From Alphaproteobacteria bacterium (lineage in GTDB: Bacteria; Pseudomonadota; Alphaproteobacteria; MPNO01; UBA2964), in NCBI GenBank assembly GCA_012103315.1, contig WLWZ01000002.1:197381-261380 (forward strand): DNA of 64,000 nucleotides, read 5' to 3'. The position numbers were made by a program, and so were the translations under genes. The notes below the pieces were generated by a model. That model ran no database searches. It worked only from the letters and a program-made list of their open reading frames with translations, and was not told the DNA's origin. Position 1 is the stretch's first letter; each line of letters begins with the position of its first letter. Below are positions 52,933-61,701 of the stretch, piece after piece.

Positions 52933-54234
52933 TTGATCTTGTTCGTTATCCGGCGATGGGTCGACATTGACCACTTGGTTCCCATCGTGGATGCGTATTG
53001 TCGCGCTGGTACCGGTAAGGCCTGTGTAGTTTCAGTCGCCCCATTACTCGACTTAACCAAAGACCGTCGACTAATTACCCTGGGCAACCGATTTGATATA
53101 GAAATAGTAGCCTTCCATGAGTTTTACTCAGGTTCACCGCTCAAAAAGTTGTTTAGCTGGATTTTGGCTAAGGGTGCATTTTCTCATCCTGCTCAAGATT
53201 CAAATGTAAATTTTCAACCCGACACCCTACGACAGAAACTCTCAAGAATTATCGAACGACCGTGGGTGTCTATGTGCGCGCGGCTCGATAAATCAAGCGG
53301 AAGAATCTACAACTGTCAGTGGTGGGAAGCATTGCTCAAACGAAAGGGAATTTCTTGCGTTGCCATGACATGGCAACGCACAGACGTCCCAATATTCGGC
53401 GAACTTGTTAAAGCCTGCACACGATCAGGAATTAAATCCGTGGTCCTCCCTCGATCAATAGATCTAATTGACTTTAATCGATTGCCACTGCGCATGGCAG
53501 CAATGAATGATTTTGATCATGTTGTAGTAGCGGATCAAACCGCATTTAATCGCGCCCTACATTTCGGTAACCAGAGAGAAAAACTGAAAAACTTAGGTTG
53601 TCCCAGATTTTCAGACGCTTGGCATAAAATTTATTCAAAAGATTACCAGACCAGAACTTTGGAGAAGCTCCTTCCCAAAAAAAAGAAACCTCGAATTGGA
53701 TTTTTTCATAGCGTCATAACGCGTGACTTCAGCCCAGTAAAGGCGCTCGCCGCGACCGGTGAATTTGAGGTGATTTATCAAGACAAGCTCGTTGCGCAAG
53801 GGCGCAAAAATTACGCTGGTGGCAACCCGCTATGCGATATGCCTAATCTTCATTACATCAACGACGTTCCGGCAAATGAAATTGTAGCGGCTTGCGATAT
53901 CATTATTTGTGGCAATTCAAGCATTATGCTTGACGCGTTTCTTATGGATAAGCCCGTAATTTATACTGCGTTCCAGGTCAGAGAATCCGGAGACAAGGAT
54001 ACTATCGACGCATTATTTGACGATCTAAAAAATGCATTTTGGATGGTAGACGACATTGATCAACTCGTTGATGCCGCGAGGTCTATTGTACGCCAGCCAC
54101 CGGAAGAACAGATGAATGCTAGCAGAGCTTTCTTGCAGAAAAAATTACCGGCGTCAGGCGTCAACGGTACAGTGCTCGAAGATTATGTTTCGTTTCTTCA
54201 CAGCCTTACTGGGGAAGCCGGAGTGTCGATCTAG
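52933..54234 (+). CDS. Putative GT-B-like surface-glycan transferase, copy A
   Basis: About 433 residues, soluble, with an alpha/beta two-domain look. The frame is open from 52825, but alignment with the next two genes (LFVIRRWVDIDHLVPIVDAY against LFYIRREIDFDFMLPLLHKL) points to TTG 52933, which has GGAAG 7 bases upstream. The C-terminal half holds FDHVVVADQTAFNRAL, KNLGCPRFSDAW and AACDIIICGNSSIMLDAFLM, patterns seen in CDP-glycerol/polysaccharide-transferase-like GT-B proteins. Together with the two following genes it forms a tandem family. Donor and acceptor are unknown. Confidence 0.72.
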   Translation: MILFVIRRWVDIDHLVPIVDAYCRAGTGKACVVSVAPLLDLTKDRRLITLGNRFDIEIVAFHEFYSGSPLKKLFSWILAKGAFSHPAQDSNVNFQPDTLRQKLSRIIERPWVSMCARLDKSSGRIYNCQWWEALLKRKGISCVAMTWQRTDVPIFGELVKACTRSGIKSVVLPRSIDLIDFNRLPLRMAAMNDFDHVVVADQTAFNRALHFGNQREKLKNLGCPRFSDAWHKIYSKDYQTRTLEKLLPKKKKPRIGFFHSVITRDFSPVKALAATGEFEVIYQDKLVAQGRKNYAGGNPLCDMPNLHYINDVPANEIVAACDIIICGNSSIMLDAFLMDKPVIYTAFQVRESGDKDTIDALFDDLKNAFWMVDDIDQLVDAARSIVRQPPEEQMNASRAFLQKKLPASGVNGTVLEDYVSFLHSLTGEAGVSI

Positions 54235-54239
54235 TTCGA

Positions 54240-55454
54240 ATGAATTTTTTATTCTACATTCGTCGCGAAATTGATTTCGATTTTATGCTGCCTCTCCTTC
54301 ATAAGCTATCTGCCAATCCTGACAATAGGCTTCATCTTTATAGTTCACTTGATACCGATTTTCGCCATGACACCTGGCTCAAACTTCTTAGTAAACGGAA
54401 CAATGTTTACAGTGAGTCCATATATTCGCACACAATTTTAAAACGCCACATGGGTTGGATGGCAAACGATTTTCTTCAAGCTATTTTGAAAATCGCCCCC
54501 CGATTCAAGTTACTTCGCTCAGTCATCAACCGTCTCACACCACCCTGTAACAACAAATGGGCTAATGCGTTACTTAGCTGTCTCGACATCGACAGAGTTG
54601 TCATGGCGCCCAACAAATTAACTCGGGGACTAACCGGAGTTTTGGTGCCTGCAGCGCGTCAAAAGGGCATTCCTGTTTATTCAGTATCAAACTCCATTGA
54701 CATCGTTCTGCTTGGCGCTGAAGGGTACAAAGACGTTGATCCCGGTCAACTAGATCATTTTGACCGTCAAATCGTCGTCAACAATTATAGGCGCACATAT
54801 CTCGAAAGAACCGGGCATGACTTGAACCGGATAGTCGTTGCCGGCAGCCCACGGAGCTGTGTCGAATGGACCAAGTTTCGGCGTCAGACAAATGCAATCC
54901 AACCTGTCGAGGTCGAGGACAGTGAAGGCAGGCTAAAAATATTGGTTTTTGGTCGGACGCCAGAACCTTGTTTGACCGATGACTATATTGCCACCCTCAA
55001 CAAGATCGCTGAGCTTGATTTTGTAAAAATTGTTCTGAAGCTCAAACCTCAAAGTGATTTTACAGCATCGTATCTAACGGAGCTGGACAAAAACATCGTC
55101 CTGCGTAGTGACCGAGACACCTTCCAATTTTCTTTATGGGCGGATGTCGCGCTTGGAATAACGACGACTGCCTTAATAGAACCAATGATGTTGAACATTC
55201 CAATAATCGATTTGGGTCACCTAAGAGTTCTGCCGACAAATTATGCAAGCGCAGGGGCCTGCTGGAGTAGCAACAGTGCGTCCCATTTAGTAGATCTGCT
55301 TCACAAGCTGCACAGTGAATACCCACCGTCCTCTTATCCCTGGGATATCGTGGAAAGCTATTTACAAGAAAACGTCGTCGCAGAAGCCCCTAACGGAGAT
55401 GTTCTGGGATATCATGAAAAACTATTAGTTACGGATCCTGCAACGGTTCAATGA
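54240..55454 (+). CDS. Putative GT-B-like surface-glycan transferase, copy B
   Basis: A 404-residue paralogue of the preceding and following genes. Shared marks are the N-terminal LFYIRREIDFDFMLPLL, the middle FDRQIVVNNYRRTYLER, IVVAGSPRSCVEW, and the C-terminal SDRDTFQFSLWADVALGITT with LIEPMMLNIPIIDLG. A GT-B fold with a nucleotide-activated donor bound in the C-terminal half is likely. No membrane helix is present, so it should act at the cytoplasmic face. It starts 5 bases after copy A and overlaps copy C by 4 bases. Confidence 0.75.
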   Translation: MNFLFYIRREIDFDFMLPLLHKLSANPDNRLHLYSSLDTDFRHDTWLKLLSKRNNVYSESIYSHTILKRHMGWMANDFLQAILKIAPRFKLLRSVINRLTPPCNNKWANALLSCLDIDRVVMAPNKLTRGLTGVLVPAARQKGIPVYSVSNSIDIVLLGAEGYKDVDPGQLDHFDRQIVVNNYRRTYLERTGHDLNRIVVAGSPRSCVEWTKFRRQTNAIQPVEVEDSEGRLKILVFGRTPEPCLTDDYIATLNKIAELDFVKIVLKLKPQSDFTASYLTELDKNIVLRSDRDTFQFSLWADVALGITTTALIEPMMLNIPIIDLGHLRVLPTNYASAGACWSSNSASHLVDLLHKLHSEYPPSSYPWDIVESYLQENVVAEAPNGDVLGYHEKLLVTDPATVQ

Positions 55455-56707
55455 GTACGCTTTTCATTGCACGAACCTTGATTCACCTCGATCATCTCCG
55501 CCCACTAATAGAGATTCTTGCCCGGCGCGGCGAAGATTTGGTCTTGCTGTCTTCCGCCACCGAGATGCGTTTAGAAGATCAGAGTTGGCTACAGTCTCTG
55601 CAAAAAAACCACGGCCTGAAATTTGGGCTAATCTTTGACGCCCATGTTTCAGGGCCATTCAACGCTATTGCCGGAAAACTTTTGTCGGCAAACCCTCAGC
55701 ATGCAATTACGAAAAAGCTAACTGCCTATGCTGTTAATTACATTCAACGTAACGAGACAAGCATCTACAGCGAAAATTGGCTGGCAGGATTGCTAAAAAA
55801 ATTCAATACGAAGCGTATCGTTACAGTCACAATAAAAAACGACAGACCACTTTTCCAACGCCTCAATGATACCGCGCGAAAACTTGGCATTCGAAGCTTC
55901 GCCGTACCTCATGCAGTCGATCTGTCGACCCCCAATTTAAATGATTCACGTGCAGCCGCGTTTTATACAGGTGACCCGCGGTCGGCATTATTCAATCATT
56001 TTGATCATCTATTGGTAGAAAATGAGACACGTCGCAGTTACTTGCTTCAAACTGATCATAGTCCCGACAAAATCAAAGTTCTAGGAAGTCCAAGATATTC
56101 CAGACAGTGGTTGGACATGCGCAAAACATTTGGGCAAACCACCACAGAGACCATTCCAGATCGTGGCCGCTTCAAAGTCTTGTATTTGGATTCTGGCGTA
56201 AAGAGCCCAGACAACAGCGTGCTCGTAGATATGCTAAATATGATCGGCACTTCGAAAGAGATGGTTCTAGCCGTTAAACTGAAACCCACATTCACAAAAT
56301 CAAAATCCACGGTACCTCTTCGGCATTACGACCCGCAAATAATTATTCGCCACGACAGAGACACTTATGAGCTTACTAATTGGGCAGACGTAGTTATTTC
56401 TCCAAACACGTCCCCAATTGTTGAAGCAATCAACCTTGGAAAAGCGCTAATTTATCTCGACTTCCTGGAAGAATTTCGCCCGAAATTTGTCGATGAAAAC
56501 CCACCTTGTTGGATAGCACGTAATCCCGAAGATGTGCTAGAGTTGCTCCGCCAGGTTTGTCAAAATCCTACGATCCGTCCAGAACCGAATTTCTCCACGT
56601 CCACATTTGTGCGGGATCAGTTACATGGAAACGAGTCGAGTGGGAACGTACTAAATCGGTACGCGGATGTTATCCTCTCTGTAGAGTCGAACATTGACTG
56701 TTCTTAA
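55451..56707 (+). CDS. Putative GT-B-like surface-glycan transferase, copy C
   Basis: A 418-residue member of the same tandem family. It begins MSTLFIARTLIHLDHLRPLI and has FDHLLVENETRRSYLLQ, IKVLGSPRYSRQWLDMRK, LAVKLKPTFTKS, RHDRDTYELTNWADVVIS and NTSPIVEAINLGKALIYLDF, aligning along its length with copy B. The conserved H/S-D-R-D-T-[FY] and W-A-D-V pair looks like the family signature. Three adjacent transferases could add successive residues of one repeat unit. It overlaps copy B by 4 bases. Confidence 0.75.
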   Translation: MSTLFIARTLIHLDHLRPLIEILARRGEDLVLLSSATEMRLEDQSWLQSLQKNHGLKFGLIFDAHVSGPFNAIAGKLLSANPQHAITKKLTAYAVNYIQRNETSIYSENWLAGLLKKFNTKRIVTVTIKNDRPLFQRLNDTARKLGIRSFAVPHAVDLSTPNLNDSRAAAFYTGDPRSALFNHFDHLLVENETRRSYLLQTDHSPDKIKVLGSPRYSRQWLDMRKTFGQTTTETIPDRGRFKVLYLDSGVKSPDNSVLVDMLNMIGTSKEMVLAVKLKPTFTKSKSTVPLRHYDPQIIIRHDRDTYELTNWADVVISPNTSPIVEAINLGKALIYLDFLEEFRPKFVDENPPCWIARNPEDVLELLRQVCQNPTIRPEPNFSTSTFVRDQLHGNESSGNVLNRYADVILSVESNIDCS

Positions 56708-56734
56708 GACAATTTTTCAGCAAAGACCTAATTT

Positions 56735-57679
56735 ATGAGTACCTATACATACAGCCGCGATCATCTCGTGAGACCTCAGTACGAACGTTTTTTCGCAGAA
56801 GAACAAGAAATAGGATGGGAAGCCGCTATCGAGGCAATGATCGCCCGAAGAGATGTTCCGAAGTCTTCTAAGGTCCCATTTTTTTTATCGGACCAAAAAC
56901 GAAATGATTTCGTTTTCTTACTTCCTATTGAGGATAATTCCGTAGTCCTGGATTACGGCGCAGGCTGGGGAAATACTTCATATACATTTTCAAAATATTG
57001 CAAACAAGTGATCGCTTTGGACGCTGACTTTGATCGACTTCACTTAGCGAATAGGCACTTTGCATACCGAGGCGCAAACAACGTCCAAACGATCTATGGC
57101 GGCACATCTTGGGATTTGCCTTTTGCTGATGCGACTTTCGACATCGTCGTTTTTAACGGCGTTCTTGAATGGATGCCGCTATCAATGGAAGGAGTGCCCA
57201 CGGATGTACACCGACGAGTTCTCGGTGAGATAAATCGCGTTCTAAAGCCCGGTGGTTCCGTCATGATCTCCATCGAGAATCGATTTGGATATAGACACCT
57301 TATGGGCAACAAAGATTACCACTGTGGCGGTCTTCGTTGGGCCCCTTTTCTACCTCGGGCGTTAGCAAATCTTTATTCACAATTCTGGCTCGGGCGACCC
57401 TATAGAGCTTGGTTCCACTCATACAATATTCTGCACGAGCTATTAGCGGATTGTGGATATGAAGGAACAAAAATTTACAGCTACTATCCTGATCACGTGA
57501 AGTACTCGTGTATTTTTCCGCTAGATGACGAAAACGTCCTTAGAAAAACGCTGAAACGACTCCTCAAATTGCCAACACTTCGCAAAAGCGAACGGCTTTT
57601 ATTTAAATTCTTTTCTACTCACTCTTCTTTCAAATATTTTGCACAGGATTTTCTTACCATTGGCTATAAACCTAAATAA
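56735..57679 (+). CDS. Class I SAM-dependent methyltransferase
   Basis: A 314-residue protein with a central Rossmann methyltransferase domain. Motif I is VLDYGAGWGNTSYTFSKYC, motif II IALDADFDRLHLANRHF, and the post-motif LPFADATFDIVVFNGVLEW is typical of Methyltransf_11/25. The C-terminal region is basic and Phe/Tyr-rich (residues 250-314) without similarity I can name. It probably methylates a sugar hydroxyl or a lipid-linked intermediate. Its 3' end overlaps the likely start of the kinase-like gene. Confidence 0.85.
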   Translation: MSTYTYSRDHLVRPQYERFFAEEQEIGWEAAIEAMIARRDVPKSSKVPFFLSDQKRNDFVFLLPIEDNSVVLDYGAGWGNTSYTFSKYCKQVIALDADFDRLHLANRHFAYRGANNVQTIYGGTSWDLPFADATFDIVVFNGVLEWMPLSMEGVPTDVHRRVLGEINRVLKPGGSVMISIENRFGYRHLMGNKDYHCGGLRWAPFLPRALANLYSQFWLGRPYRAWFHSYNILHELLADCGYEGTKIYSYYPDHVKYSCIFPLDDENVLRKTLKRLLKLPTLRKSERLLFKFFSTHSSFKYFAQDFLTIGYKPK

Positions 57680-58595
57680 GGTTACTGATCTGGCACGTAC
57701 GGCAATCGCCCTACCTGAAACTGGGGTAGAATTACGCCTGCTATCATCTCCCCATAATATTATTGTTGAGGGATTTGTAGAGGGCGACGGCACATTTCTG
57801 TTTAAGTATCCGCGAGAACCCCAGTTCGGCGATCTTATACGAAAAGAAGGGGAGAATTTAGCGAACCTTCAAACATTAGGCATTGCCGGTGCTTCTAAAG
57901 CAGGAATTTCGGTTCCCAAACTATTGGGATCGGGGGAGGTCTTTGGGCGACCATATATTTTATGCCAGCATATGCCGGGGGACACCAACGACGAGCGCTT
58001 TAACACTCCAGATGTTGTAAATTCGATGGTCGACTGGTTAACGCTCATGGCGAAAAAAACACAGCGAGATGGAACGATTGACCATGCGTACCTGGAAAAT
58101 TTAGTGGACGCGGCGGTTCAACAATCCGAGACTCCAAAAGATCTAGCTGCAGCCATTTCTCAATTGGATTGGAGCTGTCTTATCGGTGCGCCATTCGTGT
58201 ATACGCATGGTGACCTTAGCTACCAAAACATCGTTATCGATGGCGACCAAGTCGCTGTCGTAGACTGGGCTATAGGTGAAGAATTCGGCTTACCAGGCTT
58301 CGATGTTATCGATTATCTTCTGTATGGGTTTTATCGACAGCGCCAGAATTATTTGGAAAGCATAGATCTATTGCTGTTTCAGCGCGACGGGCGTGGCGCA
58401 AGGCAAGCACTTTTGAAACATTGTACAGCGCTTGATTTCGATCCAGAATCTATTGGCCATTTGGTAGCCGCAAGTTTGCTGAAGAGAATACAAATATTAG
58501 CCGGATTCCCCACTGGGAAAGCTGCAAAAAAAACCACGGAACTTTATTCCGCTCTCCAGGCCCATGACTGGAAAGAGCTTAGATTTAGTTCTTAA
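57639..58595 (+). CDS. APH/choline-kinase-like phosphotransferase
   Basis: Up to 318 residues. Starts are non-AUG: TTG at 57639 (overlapping the methyltransferase by 41 bases) or TTG at 57660. The kinase-like fold is shown by the catalytic loop VYTHGDLSYQNIVIDGD (H-G-D-x-x-x-x-N) and the metal-binding VAVVDWAIGEEFGLPGFDVI. GQPFLF-type N-lobe strands (TFLFKYPREPQFGDLIRKEG) precede it. Aminoglycoside resistance is improbable in this context; phosphorylation of a sugar or amino alcohol destined for the glycan fits better. Confidence 0.82.
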   Translation: MHRIFLPLAINLNKVTDLARTAIALPETGVELRLLSSPHNIIVEGFVEGDGTFLFKYPREPQFGDLIRKEGENLANLQTLGIAGASKAGISVPKLLGSGEVFGRPYILCQHMPGDTNDERFNTPDVVNSMVDWLTLMAKKTQRDGTIDHAYLENLVDAAVQQSETPKDLAAAISQLDWSCLIGAPFVYTHGDLSYQNIVIDGDQVAVVDWAIGEEFGLPGFDVIDYLLYGFYRQRQNYLESIDLLLFQRDGRGARQALLKHCTALDFDPESIGHLVAASLLKRIQILAGFPTGKAAKKTTELYSALQAHDWKELRFSS

Positions 58596-58673
58596 TTAGT
58601 AGATGTCGCTGGCACATTCCTGATTCAACGTTATGTCGCCAAGTGGCAAGGCTTTTCACCGAATTATTTTGAT

Positions 58674-59153
58674 ATGACTGATTCACACGCGACTCTTATA
58701 GATCTCATTTTGTGCGACTTCGATGGGGTCATGACTGATAACCGGGTACTCGTGTTAGAAAACGGTACAGAGGCCGTTCGCTGCAATCGTGCAGATGGAC
58801 TTGGGTGCGACCTGCTTCGTGCCGCGAATATTCCCTTGGAAATTGTTTCGACAGAAACAAACCGTGTCGTAGCGGAAAGAGCAAAAAAATTACAGGTTAA
58901 AGTCGCCCACGGCGTTACCGATAAAGCCGATTTAGTAACAAATCTCATCAAGGAGTATGCGTTAACAGCCGATCGCGTCATGTTTATCGGAAATGACATC
59001 AATGACTTATCCGCGATGGAGATTGTCGGATGGCCTGTTGCGCCCGCCGACGGACATCCCGATATACGCGCCATAGCACGATATGTAACGGTTGCGCGGG
59101 GCGGTGAAGGCGTTGTGAGAGAAATTGCCGACTTCATTTTGAAGGGGCAATAG
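58674..59153 (+). CDS. KdsC-type HAD phosphatase
   Basis: A 159-residue capless HAD phosphatase of the KdsC/NeuA-C-terminal type, which works as a tetramer. The nucleophile motif is LILCDFDGVMTDNRV, followed by ADGLGCDLLRAANIPLEIVS with the motif II Ser, the Lys in KADLVTNL and motif III VMFIGNDINDLSAMEIVGWP. It would remove phosphate from a nonulosonate-9-phosphate or a Kdo-8-phosphate-like product, or be the separate phosphatase partner of the NeuA that starts 7 bases later. Confidence 0.9.
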   Translation: MTDSHATLIDLILCDFDGVMTDNRVLVLENGTEAVRCNRADGLGCDLLRAANIPLEIVSTETNRVVAERAKKLQVKVAHGVTDKADLVTNLIKEYALTADRVMFIGNDINDLSAMEIVGWPVAPADGHPDIRAIARYVTVARGGEGVVREIADFILKGQ

Positions 59154-59159
59154 GAGGAG

Positions 59160-59882
59160 ATGGAAGTACTTGCTATTATCCCGGCAAGAGGCGGTTCTAA
59201 ATCAATCCCAAGAAAAAATATTATCCCTTTCTTGGGTCGCCCCCTGATTTCGTGGTCGATTGCTGCCGCGCATAGCGCGAAGTCGATTACACGAACAATT
59301 GTCTCTACTGACGACGAAGAAATTGCTGCTGTCGCGCATGACGCCGGGGCCGAAATACCTTTTCTCCGGCCGGCTAAATTGGCAAGTGATGACGTTGTCG
59401 ACTATCCGGTTATCCGACACGTCATCGATACATTAGAAGACACTGAAAGCTATTGTCCCGATGTCGTTGTCCAATTGCGGCCTACATCTCCCTTGCGTCC
59501 AGAAGGGCTGATCGACGACGGTGTTGGACGGATATTAGATAACCCAGGAGCAGACTCTCTCAGAGTCGTCTGTGAGCCTGTAAACAATCCCTATAAAATG
59601 TGGCGCCTGGACGGTGATCTAATGCTCCCGTTATTTGATGCGGGAATCCCCGAACAATACAATATGCCCCGGCAGAAATTACCAACCGCCTATTGGCAAA
59701 TTGGCATCCTTGATGTGATCCGTACGCGAACAATTATTGAACAAGAGTCCTTAACCGGGGAAAGGGTAATGCCGTTAATCGTCGATCCCGCACTCGCAGT
59801 AGACATCGATGATGATGCTTCACTACGCCGTGCAGAAGAAGCTTGCAGAGCGTTTAGTATGGACAAAGTGTTTTGCGCATAG
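59160..59882 (+). CDS. neuA: CMP-N-acylneuraminate cytidylyltransferase
   Basis: A 240-residue enzyme that activates a nonulosonic acid with CTP. The N-terminus VLAIIPARGGSKSIPRKNII is the classic NeuA nucleotide loop; IVSTDDEEIAAVAHDAGAEI, VVQLRPTSPLRPEGLIDD and the terminal DIDDDASLRRAEEA region complete it. AGGAG lies directly before the ATG. Unlike PtmE/LegF-type cytidylyltransferases it has no CBS domains. Its stop overlaps the next gene by 10 bases. Confidence 0.93.
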   Translation: MEVLAIIPARGGSKSIPRKNIIPFLGRPLISWSIAAAHSAKSITRTIVSTDDEEIAAVAHDAGAEIPFLRPAKLASDDVVDYPVIRHVIDTLEDTESYCPDVVVQLRPTSPLRPEGLIDDGVGRILDNPGADSLRVVCEPVNNPYKMWRLDGDLMLPLFDAGIPEQYNMPRQKLPTAYWQIGILDVIRTRTIIEQESLTGERVMPLIVDPALAVDIDDDASLRRAEEACRAFSMDKVFCA

Positions 59883-60859
59883 CCATCATTGGCACGGGCT
59901 CGATCGGTCGACGGCATATCGGCAATCTTTTAAAACTTGGCGTCCAAGATATCGTCGCGGTAAGCGAACACAATCGGCGGTCCGATCTAAAAATCGATGG
60001 ATCAGATATCGCGATCTCCCACGATTTCAATACTACTCTAGAAGAGGGTGTTGATGCTGTATTTATATGCAATCCGACGAGCATGCATCTTTCCTATGTT
60101 AAGACCGCCCTCCGTGCAGGCGTTCATATTTTTCTTGAAAAGCCAGCAGCGACGTCGGCAAATGGTGTCGAGGAGATGGTGCAACTCGCCAACGATCACA
60201 ACACAATCATTGCCGTCGGCCATCAATATCGCTTCAATAAAATGTTGAACGCTTTTCGATCCAAAGTCGACGACGGCTTGCTCGGATCACTGCTTTCCGT
60301 CGAGGGTAATTTAGGCGAGCATATTGCGGACTACCACCCAGAAGAGGATTACCGCCAAAGCTATGCGGCACGTGCTGACCTTGGCGGTGGTGTTTTGCTT
60401 ACGCAAATCCATCAGATCGACTATTTGAACTGGATATTCGGGCCTTTCGATTCTGTCTACGCGATTGGTGGAAAGTGCAGCGCTCTCAATATCGACGTCG
60501 AAGCTTCAGTTTCCTACCTACTTCGCACGCACAGTTGTGTCCCAGTGTTTGGGCATCTCGATTATTTGCAACGCCCCAAACGCGTCACGTTGAGCGCAAC
60601 GGGGGATAAGGGGCGCCTTGATTGGGATTACTTCGCCAACAGACTAACGTTTACACCGGCGTCACTCGACGCCACACCCGTGATCGAGGAAACCATCTTT
60701 GACCGGAACGCAATGTTTCTCGACCTGACGCAGGATTTTTTAACAGCGATAACTACGGGAGGCTTACCCCGCAGCACCCTGAGGGACGGGCTTACTGCGT
60801 TACAGATCGTTGATGCTATTAAGACTTCTTTTCAAAAAAACTTAGTGGTGGAACTCTAA
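59873..60859 (+). CDS. Gfo/Idh/MocA-family oxidoreductase
   Basis: A 328-residue NAD(P)-dependent enzyme starting at TTG 59873 inside the end of neuA. The Rossmann motif IAIIGTGSIGRRHIGNLLKL and the canonical EKP in HIFLEKPAATS are intact, and the C-terminal domain has HPEEDYRQSYAARADLGGG with GGVLLTQIHQIDYLNW. It is a typical member, unlike the one at 41331. Together with the SDR that follows it probably oxidises and reduces a carbon of the nonulosonate or its precursor. Confidence 0.9.
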   Translation: MRIAIIGTGSIGRRHIGNLLKLGVQDIVAVSEHNRRSDLKIDGSDIAISHDFNTTLEEGVDAVFICNPTSMHLSYVKTALRAGVHIFLEKPAATSANGVEEMVQLANDHNTIIAVGHQYRFNKMLNAFRSKVDDGLLGSLLSVEGNLGEHIADYHPEEDYRQSYAARADLGGGVLLTQIHQIDYLNWIFGPFDSVYAIGGKCSALNIDVEASVSYLLRTHSCVPVFGHLDYLQRPKRVTLSATGDKGRLDWDYFANRLTFTPASLDATPVIEETIFDRNAMFLDLTQDFLTAITTGGLPRSTLRDGLTALQIVDAIKTSFQKNLVVEL

Positions 60860-60861
60860 TA

Positions 60862-61701
60862 GTGACAGTCAATTCACAATTCGACATGACGGGACGGCAA
60901 GCAATTGTGACGGGGGGATGCGGACTCTTAGGAGTGACATTTGCCGAAGCCCTTCTAGAAGCGGGGGCAACTGTTCATCTGATTGATATCGACGAACAAG
61001 CACTGACAACGCACAGTGCCCAGCTCGCGCAGACATTCGGCGACCGCATTCAGACACATATTTGCGACATTACGGATGAGGACACAGTCAAAAGATGCAT
61101 CGCGGTCATTGCTCAAAATGGCGCGATCGATGCCCTCATAAATAGTGCGGCCGTCGATCCAAAATTCGAACCAGGTGAGAATGGCGAATATCGTGATACC
61201 GGTCGGTTTTCAACCTATGGCGTTGAAAATTGGCGGCGTTCGCTCGAGGTCAATCTTACTGGCACGTTTCTAATGACACGGGAAACCAGCCGCATAATGG
61301 AAGATCAAGATGATGGTAAAGGGCGAGGTTCTATCGTCTGCATTTCATCAACCTACGGCCTAACGGGACCGGATCAACGTATTTACGAAAATACCGATTC
61401 GCCTGAGCGGTTTTTTAAACCTGTCGATTACTCGACCACGAAAGCCGGCGTACTTGGTTTCGTCCGAGCGGTCGCCGCATATTACCGGGAAACCGGCATC
61501 CGAGTGAATGCCCTAACACCTGGAGGGGCTTATAACGGGCACGATAGCGCGTTCACGGAGGCCTATTCATCCCGGACGATCTTGGGCCGAATGGCCGCTC
61601 CCGACGAGTACAAGGGTTCAATTGTTTTCTTATGTTCCGATGCTGCATCCTACATGACCGGAGCAAACTTAATAGTAGATGGAGGCTGGACAGCACTATG
61701 A
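60862..61701 (+). CDS. Short-chain dehydrogenase/reductase
   Basis: A 279-residue classical SDR starting at GTG 60862, 2 bases after the preceding stop. The cofactor motif AIVTGGCGLLGVTFAEALLE is followed by HLIDIDEQALTTH (NAD preference suggested by the Asp), LINSAAVDPKF, SSTYGLTGPDQ and the catalytic VDYSTTKAGVLGF (Y-x-x-x-K). IRVNALTPGG and the MTGANLIVDGGW end are standard. It overlaps the next gene by 4 bases (ATGA). Confidence 0.93.
   Translation: MTVNSQFDMTGRQAIVTGGCGLLGVTFAEALLEAGATVHLIDIDEQALTTHSAQLAQTFGDRIQTHICDITDEDTVKRCIAVIAQNGAIDALINSAAVDPKFEPGENGEYRDTGRFSTYGVENWRRSLEVNLTGTFLMTRETSRIMEDQDDGKGRGSIVCISSTYGLTGPDQRIYENTDSPERFFKPVDYSTTKAGVLGFVRAVAAYYRETGIRVNALTPGGAYNGHDSAFTEAYSSRTILGRMAAPDEYKGSIVFLCSDAASYMTGANLIVDGGWTAL

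Noticed and set aside
58041..58260. The kinase-like gene as an antibiotic-resistance APH
   Set aside because: Context is a glycan operon with no mobile element or cassette signs, and the fold is shared by many sugar and choline kinases.
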